Assembly (NCBI GenBank): GCA_940337035.1
Contig: OW679202.1
Coordinates: 48,129,763-48,193,762, forward strand
Origin: Agriotes lineatus
Lineage: Eukaryota > Arthropoda > Insecta > Coleoptera > Elateridae
Direction of reading: 5' to 3'
DNA: 64,000 nucleotides
Part shown: positions 58,060 to 64,000 of the stretch, piece after piece
How the letters are laid out: each line of letters opens with the position of its first letter
How positions within the stretch are numbered: position 1 is the first letter of the stretch
Made by a program: the position numbers and the translations under genes
Notes under the pieces: model-generated
Seen by the model: the letters and a program-made list of their open reading frames with translations, nothing else
Told to the model about the DNA's origin: nothing
Database searches by the model: none

Positions 58060-58852
58060 GTATTACGTATTGACAGAAGCTGGAAAAAAATCGTTATTGA
58101 GAAACTGGAGAAGGGATGGTCCCTGCAGAGAGTGGCAGAGCATTTGGATTCCAAGAAATCCATAATTATGAGCTTGAAACGTAAGTGGAACGCAACGCAC
58201 TCCTTGGCAAGTGTTGTTGGTGCAGGCCGGAAAAAGAAGTACACTCAGGAGGACGATGCTGTAGAAAACTACATTGGAAACCATCCCTTTACCATGGCAG
58301 TTGAAGCTAGGGAAGAAACTGAGTTTCCCGCCGGTATCAGAACGGCGAGAAGTCGTATAAGGAAAGCTGGTTTGAGAAACTGTTTAGCAGCACGAAAACC
58401 CCTCTTGCCTGAAGAAAATATGGTTAGAAGAATGGATTTCACCCAGGAATATATCAACCGAGACAACGATTTCTAGATGAAAGTGATATTCAGTGATGGG
58501 AAAGTGTTTCAATCAGCAAACAACGCCATATTAAGAGTTTACTGCCCCAGAAATCAACGGTTCGAATAAAACTATTTGCACAAACATCAGCAAAATGGCA
58601 GGTTTTCGATCCATGTCTGGGCTTGGTTCTCCAGCGATGGGCCTACCGCTCTTCATATTATAGAAGAGCCGTTATATGTTGAAAAAGATTTATAGGGACG
58701 ATTTCCGACCTCGAAACTGCGAGGAGCTTATTCGGGCAATCCGAAACGAGTGGGCCACCGTTACATGGGTATACACCCAAAGTTTGGCAGGAAACATAAA
58801 CCGCAGACTTGCCACTCTTCAAGAACAAAATGGAGGTTCCACTAAATATTAA
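58060..58852 (+). pseudogene. Tc1-like transposase, internally deleted
   Basis: The frame reads IEKLEKGWSLQRVAEHL (helix-turn-helix), then FPAGIRTARSRIRKAGLRNC, AARKPLLPEENMVRRMDF, and VIFSDGKVFQS near 58485 (FSDE region with Glu to Gly). A TAG stands where Trp is usual just before it. HVWAWFSSDG follows near 58610, then the chain jumps to the C-terminus, NCEELIRAIRNEWATVTWVY and ATLQEQNGGSTKY, ending at 58852. The segment with the second Asp and the last acidic residue is missing. One stop, one frame change and the deletion make it dead. Confidence 0.85.
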
Positions 58853-59700
58853 ATGCCAAGTTCACAGCTTTGAATGAACGAAAACCTTGTTTAAACTTTC
58901 TATAAAAAGGCTTTCTATCATCTACACGTTGTTTTATTTGATTTAAATTCGCACCGCGTTCCTTATTACAAGCATTAAACAGTATCTACCCTTGACCCTA
59001 AACTTTGTCACATTAATCAATTCTGACATTGAAGAGAGGTTCAATACAATGAAATTTTGGAAATTCAGCCAACTTTCTATCAAAGCCATGTGTATTATTA
59101 CGAAGGTTGATCCATATGTGTGATTCAGGTACATGGTTTTGTTTTTGGTAATTTCTGGCTTTTAAACGTGGTTATCGTTTTCCAAAAAGGTTCACCAATA
59201 TGTTCTGTACCATCTGCAGATGGCTTCTCCAGCTTGCTGCGACGATGAAGGGTTGGAGAAAACACATTCCGGATCCAATCGTTCACCGATAACACACATG
59301 TTTGCACTTCGCACACTGTTTTCCGTAATTACTCTGCCATAAATACGCACATACATAATTTTGTTTAATTTTCAATGCTCGTTGATGATTAAGATTGATT
59401 CAATACTACAGCTTGTTGCTGTATATTCAAAATAATTTATGAAAAATTTAACCCATTTATTTCAGACTACAGACATTTAAATTATAATTTTAGAATTCTT
59501 TTCACATTGAATCCTCTACTAGTCATGTAGTAATTCATCATTTGTTCTCATTAATTTGCAAAATATTCCTTTTGCATCATACCTTTTTGTAATGATATTA
59601 AAACGTTTGAATTTAAAAAGGCATTAACAATAGAGAAGTCACAGAGTACGGACGTGTCGTGAAGCTTTGCTTTACATAGATTATTCTACGTTTGTTTACC
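58853..59700. other. Intergenic DNA, nothing recognised
   Basis: A minus-strand frame (59316-59125) with DWIRNVFSPTLHRRSKLEKP has no domain known to me. No repeat ends seen. Confidence 0.4.
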
Positions 59701-60460
59701 ATGGTGAGCAAATTAGTTAAAAACTGTCCGGTTTGTACTCATAACATAGTGAAAAGCGATGAAATAATATGTGATACGTGTACTAAGCCTAGCCTAAACA
59801 CACTGTATGTACTACTAGTCTGTCATGATCTGAGATAAACTGCATCAAAGGATGAAAGTAGACTGCTGCCATATGCATGCCCCTTATACAAAGCAGATAA
59901 AGATGTGTTCAAACAGTTGAAAAGCATTGTCACCGTGCTTCAAAAAGAAGTACAAAAACTGAAATCTGGTACCTATAGACAAGAGTGCGATGCAAATCAA
60001 AACTTTACGGAAGAGTTAATTGCATAAATGCAAGATCGGGAATCTAACATTACTTTTCATGATATGGCTGAGTCTAAAGAAACCACTGCTTAGAAGAGAA
60101 TCAAGGATGACTTCAAAATATTTAGATTTGCTTACTGACGTCGAACTCAATAATATTGTTGTCGAAACAGCAAAGGTGTACAGGCTGGGAAAATTCAAGT
60201 ACGGAAATATGAGGCCGGTGAAAATAATTCTTAACAACAAAATGTCTGCTATTCAGGTACTCAAAAGTCAAGCAAAAATGCGTAACAAAACTGTAAAGAT
60301 TTCCGCGGATCAAACTCAAAAGCAAAGGGATTATTTCAAGACGAAAAAAAATTGATGAAATAAATTAATCGAGGAAGGTGTGACAAACAAAATAATTAGA
60401 TTTATAAATAAAACTCCAACTATAGTGGAAAAAGTGCCAGCAGGTGCTGACGCAAAAAAC
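59701..60460 (+). pseudogene. CR1/Jockey-like LINE ORF1, broken
   Basis: Starts MVSKLVKNCPVCTHNIVKSD with a CxxC...CxxC pair (CPVC, CDTC) like the PHD-type fingers of CR1 ORF1. A coiled-coil stretch follows (DVFKQLKSIVTVLQKEVQKL). Another frame then gives VYRLGKFKYGNMRPVKIILN and RNKTVKISADQTQKQRDYF, the usual RLGK...RP(I/V)K and ISxDxTxxQR blocks of LINE ORF1. Stops and at least one frame change are present. A hAT element cuts it at 60461; the LINE continues at 61453. Confidence 0.75.
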
Positions 60461-61444
60461 TAGTGATGGGCTTATTCAAATAAAAAGAAACCGGTTATCC
60501 GGTTATTGAAATAAACTGTGTAACTCGGTTTTCGTTCCAAGTATTCGGATGAAAAATAACCTCATCCTGATACGTACTACGTGCCGCGTCTCAGCGACCT
60601 GCGAGTGATTGAAATTCTGTAAATAATACGTCATTCATAACTCATATAACCTTTTCTACGTATGTACTTGATTGACCCAAGTGAGGCTCGCGGCTGCTTG
60701 TTGATGTTATTAAGACATTTGAGACTCCCAGTCGACAAGTTAAATTTATGGGGCCGTTCCTATTAAAGATAACGTTCTGCTGAGTATGAGATTTGCCGAA
60801 GCTGTGTTGGTATTAATTTATAACGGCCTAAATTTTTGCTTCAAAACGCGGTTGATTATGCCTAATAAGGGATAAACAGAAAGCGAAATAAGATTTTCCA
60901 ATATCGTAGAAGATTTATATTTAATTTTTAATAACGGTGCAGTCGGGACAAGAAGTGGATTTCGATGTTGAAAATTTTAAGTGTGCGTCCTTAGAACCGC
61001 GGAATGCTGAACGTAGATAAATGATGGATTCTAAAATATACCGGTATGATGTGCAAGCGAAAAGGGAAGGGTGGCTACTAGAGAATTGTAGGAACTAAAA
61101 ATAGATTCAATAGATACTTTGTATTCGCATATTTATAATTTCTTTATGATTACTGATTAGTATTGATATAGCTATTCTCAATGGTTTAAACTCCTTAGAA
61201 ATCAAATAAAAATCATTTATACAATTATTATAATTAACGATTAACTGAGTTCCTCTGCTATCTGCAAGTTACGATGCCGATGCAGATGACGGTGAACCGC
61301 CAACCGGCAAACCGGCTGACTTAATGGAAACGAATCGAGAGCCAAAATTGATTCGAATGATTATTCAAATAATCAATCGGTTATTAATATGATTCGAATG
61401 CAAATAATTCGGTTATGAAAATTGTCCGGTTATGCCCATCACTA
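60461..61444 (+). mobile_element. hAT MITE, TAGTGATGGGC family, copy 1
   Basis: CAAAAAAC flanks it exactly (60453-60460 and 61445-61452). The ends TAGTGATGGGCTTA and (inverted) TAGTGATGGGCATA match at 12 of 14. Both ends are followed by ATTCGAAT and CCGGTTAT motifs. No transposase. Copy 2 lies at 61717 in the opposite orientation. Confidence 0.95.
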
Positions 61445-61452
61445 CAAAAAAC

Positions 61453-61716
61453 TAATTCATAGTGCGGAAAGTAAATTGTGTGTTGTGTATTGCTAAAATG
61501 TTAGAGGATTACGAACAGAATCCACTGATTTTTACACAAGAAAATCTAAAGAACAACCATCTGAAGTCTTTCTGGAGTTTTGTGAATGGGAAACCTATTA
61601 AACCAGCAATTCCAAATAAAATAATATTTAATTGTATAAATCCTACTGATGGTCATGCAATAGCAAACTTATTTGTAGTTTTCTTTGCCTCAGTGTACAC
61701 AGTGCACATAAATAAT
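61453..61716 (+). pseudogene. LINE ORF2 linker fragment
   Basis: Reads EDYEQNPLIFTQENLKNNHL followed by KSFWSFVNGK, and ends with IANLFVVFFASVYTVH. This is the linker before the RT in CR1/Jockey LINEs (xxFWxFxxxK...ANLFAxFFxSVY). The endonuclease is missing between it and the ORF1 fragment before the hAT insertion, so the LINE was deleted earlier. The fragment ends where hAT copy 2 begins. Confidence 0.7.
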
Positions 61717-62620
61717 TAGTGATGGGCATAACCGGGCAATTTTCATAACCGAATTATTTGCATTCGAATGATATTAATAACCGAATGATTATTTGAATAA
61801 TCATTCGAATAAATTTTGGCTCTCGATTCGTTTCGATTAAGTCAGCCGGTTTGTCGGTTGGCGGTTCACCGTCATCTGCATCGACATCGTAACTTGCAGA
61901 TAGCAGAGGAACCAAAACATAATATGTACGGTCGGCGCCTTAGAAATCGGGACACGTAATATGTTCTTCTAGTCTTTGGAGTATTCTTGCTCCGGTTACT
62001 TCATTAATGTGAGATGGCATTTCATAATTGACAAACAATAAACAATCTGACGTAACAATTAAAACTATAATAACTGTAAAAACCCAGTTTATACGCTTAA
62101 AAAATACATGCAAAATATATCATAATATGTAGTGCCCGATTTCTAAAGCGCCGACCGTACATTATGTGTTATGTATTGGAAATTAAGAGGTATTTATTAA
62201 GAAGTGTAGAAAGAAAGAATTATGCGGGACTGTTTGCTAATCGCAATAAAAACAGTGGTAAAACGTTTATCTTTATCGATCGGGCGGGTTAAAGACGCCG
62301 CCTTTTGTTTTGAACCTTTGGAGATGTAAGCAAATAAAAAATTGTTTTATAGCTTGATACGTTTGCAGTTTTTAGGAGTTCAAGTTTCAGGTCCCCAGAA
62401 TTTGATATTTTTTATGATAGGAGGTAGGTACGCGATAACCAAATGGTGTTTTCAGTACAACCTGCTTTGTTTATGAGTTATGACGTATTTATATTTACAG
62501 AATTTTGAGAACTGCGTAGGTCGCTGAGATATGGCACGTAGTACCTTAGAATATAGGTTTTATATTCAAAGCGTAGTACGTATCAGCATGAGGTTATTTT
62601 TCATTCGAATACTTGGAACG
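61717..62620 (-). mobile_element. hAT MITE, TAGTGATGGGC family, copy 2, cut by LINE D
   Basis: The left part is the reverse complement of the right part of copy 1 over about 200 bases (TAGTGATGGGCATAACCGG at the edge). Near 62520-62620 it matches the inverted left part of copy 1 (GGTCGCTGAGA...CACGTAGTA; ATACTTGGAACGAA), then stops where LINE D starts, lacking about 60 terminal bases. A small MITE is nested at 61925-62162. Confidence 0.85.
61925..62162. mobile_element. 238-bp MITE nested in hAT copy 2
   Basis: The arms ATGTACGGTCGGCGCCTTAG and (inverted) ATGTACGGTCGGCGCTTTAG continue as AAATCGGG in both, about 30 bases with few differences. Copy 1 of the host hAT lacks this block after GCAGAGGAAC. 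The target duplication is unclear. Confidence 0.75.
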
Positions 62621-64000
62621 AAGGATTTTGCCGTGAGCGGACGTGAGTTAGATGCACCGGCGGAACCTAAACCTAAAGCTTAGGCATTGTCGTGTTAACT
62701 AATTCGCGAAAATCGTGGTAAACGAATAAAACAAAGTGGCATAAATACAACGGATCATAGAACGGAATTAGAAAAGTGCGGAAGGCGTAGTTAGCGAAAT
62801 AAAGCGGTAACGGTAAATTAGCGAGCCAAGCCGCATACAAAGCCGTGCGAAGGTCAAGCGGGCCGACGGAATACAAGTGAGGTCAGGGGCCGCGCGGCGA
62901 GATACGATAAAAAGCCGGTTATCAAGGTGGCCGTGTTTACCCAAATAAAAATCAAGACAGACGGTAGCGACATAAATAAATAAAGAAAGCGCCGCGAATG
63001 GACAGTAACAAAGTGAGTGAAAAGAAAAACAGCGTGAGCTCAGTGGAAGGTTATTTTAAAAGGAAAAGGGGCGTAACAACAAACCAAGATAACAGATCAA
63101 AGGAACCTCAAGAGGAATAAAACTTTAAAAAAAGTAAAAGAACGCCTTGGACGACTACAAAAGAAAATAAAAGCAAGTCAGAAGCAAATACGGAAGCAGA
63201 CATGGAGAAGCTAAGGGAATTAATGGAGGAAATGAATAACCAAATAAAGGAAAACAAGAAGGATATGCAGAATATTAGAGACGAATTAAAATCAAACAAC
63301 AACGAAATGATTAAAGAAGTGAGAGCCAACAACGATGAATTGAAAAAGTTTAAAGAAGAAGTGAGAGCCATTAAAGAGGAACTAATCAAAAGGGAGGTGG
63401 AATGGGAGAAAGAAAGGATATATATGGAAAGTAAAATAGAGAGCCTTGAAAGGAAAGTTGAGTCACAGGAGAAGGCAAACAGAAGGAACAACATAGTCAT
63501 CAAGGGAATGCATATACAAGTGAGTAATTTAAAAGAGGAGGTGGAGATGGCAATACAACGAGAAATAGGAGTCACGGCGGCAGTAGAAACAGCGTATAAA
63601 ATAGGCAAACAAGAAAACAACAGAATAGTAGTCGCGAAATTGAAACATTTTGAAGAGAAAATAACCATACTGAAGAATAAACACAAACTAGGAGCTAAGA
63701 AAATCTACATAGACAGCGATTTAACATTAGAAGAACAGAAGGTACAGGCCGAGATCCGAAAAAGAGCGAAAGCAGAAAGAGAAAAAGGAAACAGCACAAA
63801 AGTAAGTTACAGGAAGCTAGAGATAAACGGGATTCAATATGAATGGTCTGGGGATCTGGAAGGGCTGACAAGGAGCCAAGCAGCTTCAAAAAAGTAAAGC
63901 CTAACCACCTAGCCGAACGCTTGAAGACGACAGCCGCAATGAATAAGGAAACGAAAACTAAATACACAATAAGTACATTAAAACAACTGATACGGAAATC
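62621..64000 (+). mobile_element. LINE D (same family as LINE A), 5' part, runs off the window
   Basis: Starts at the break in hAT copy 2 with a GC-richer leader of about 380 bases (compare the AT-rich flanks). ORF1 occupies 62998-63897. The window ends before the ORF2 endonuclease. The start coordinate is inferred from the hAT break. Confidence 0.85.
62998..63897 (+). pseudogene. LINE D ORF1, one in-frame stop
   Basis: The ATG at 62998 opens MDSNKVSEKKNSVSSVEGYF; a TAA at 63118 is the only stop in a frame of 299 codons, and a 231-codon open run starts at Met 63202. A long coiled coil (63202-63475, Glu/Lys/Asn-rich) precedes RNNIVIKGMHIQVSNLKEEV, the start of the RNA-binding domain, then YKIGKQENNRIVVAKL and YIDSDLTLEEQKVQAEIRKR. 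The C-terminal KVSYRKLEINGIQYEWSG matches LINE A. The stop could be a true start signal if translation begins at 63202; the family comparison favours the longer protein. Confidence 0.88.

Noticed and set aside
58943..59316. Minus-strand frames as host exons
   Set aside because: No splice signals, no recognised domain, and neighbouring DNA is a decayed Tc1 element.
63108..63686. 192-codon minus-strand frame
   Set aside because: Antisense shadow of LINE D ORF1.
1..64000. CRISPR arrays, operons or bacterial features
   Set aside because: The window is eukaryotic (spliced gene, LINEs, SINEs); tandem repeats here have no spacers.

Overview
This window is AT-rich animal nuclear DNA from a draft assembly (a 23-base N run at 56644-56666). 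The one clear host gene is a ten-coding-exon, 722-residue transmembrane semaphorin of the insect Sema-1a type on the + strand (13459-17926). Sema-1a, Jockey- and CR1/I-like LINEs, tRNA- and 5S-headed SINEs, mariner, Tc1, pogo/Tigger, piggyBac-like and many hAT elements together point to an insect with a repeat-rich genome. The order cannot be fixed from this sequence.

Layout. 1-13.3 kb: broken LINE reverse transcriptase, a ZMYM/hAT element, a piggyBac-like element with a second inverted-repeat element inside, a foldback MITE, a mariner remnant, two short hAT elements with target-site duplications (TSDs), and a tRNA-headed SINE. 13.4-17.9 kb: Sema-1a, with small introns except intron 7, which holds a pogo-like MITE and an internally deleted mariner. 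18.2-20.5 kb: a decayed Tigger transposase on the - strand, split by a 437-bp palindrome. 20.5-26.3 kb: quiet AT-rich DNA, SINEs, and a hAT element carrying a 5S-rRNA-derived SINE. 26.3-31.2 kb: a full-length but dead Jockey element with a hAT MITE inside it. 34-40.3 kb: a LINE whose ORF1 is split by a nearly intact, oppositely oriented LINE flanked by a 14-bp TSD. 40.3-46.5 kb: a possible small host exon, SINEs, a truncated RNase-H-bearing LINE, a hairpin element, a hAT MITE and Gypsy integrase remains. 46.5-50 kb: a LINE with a well-preserved RT and a broken gene of an unusual cysteine-rich family. 50-64 kb: hAT, LINE, pogo, Tc1 and CR1 remnants, with three hAT insertions, ending in the 5' half of a LINE of the same family as the 34-kb one.

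The elements do not work together as a system. The window is a layered record of transposition around one conserved axon-guidance gene. Insertions can be ordered: LINE B entered LINE A; hAT MITEs entered Jockey, pogo, and CR1 copies; LINE D joins a hAT copy that already sat in CR1. Seven hAT-type insertions keep 8-bp duplications at both ends (six exact, one with a single mismatch). Boundaries given for nested elements rest on these duplications and are stronger than the coding calls for decayed transposases.
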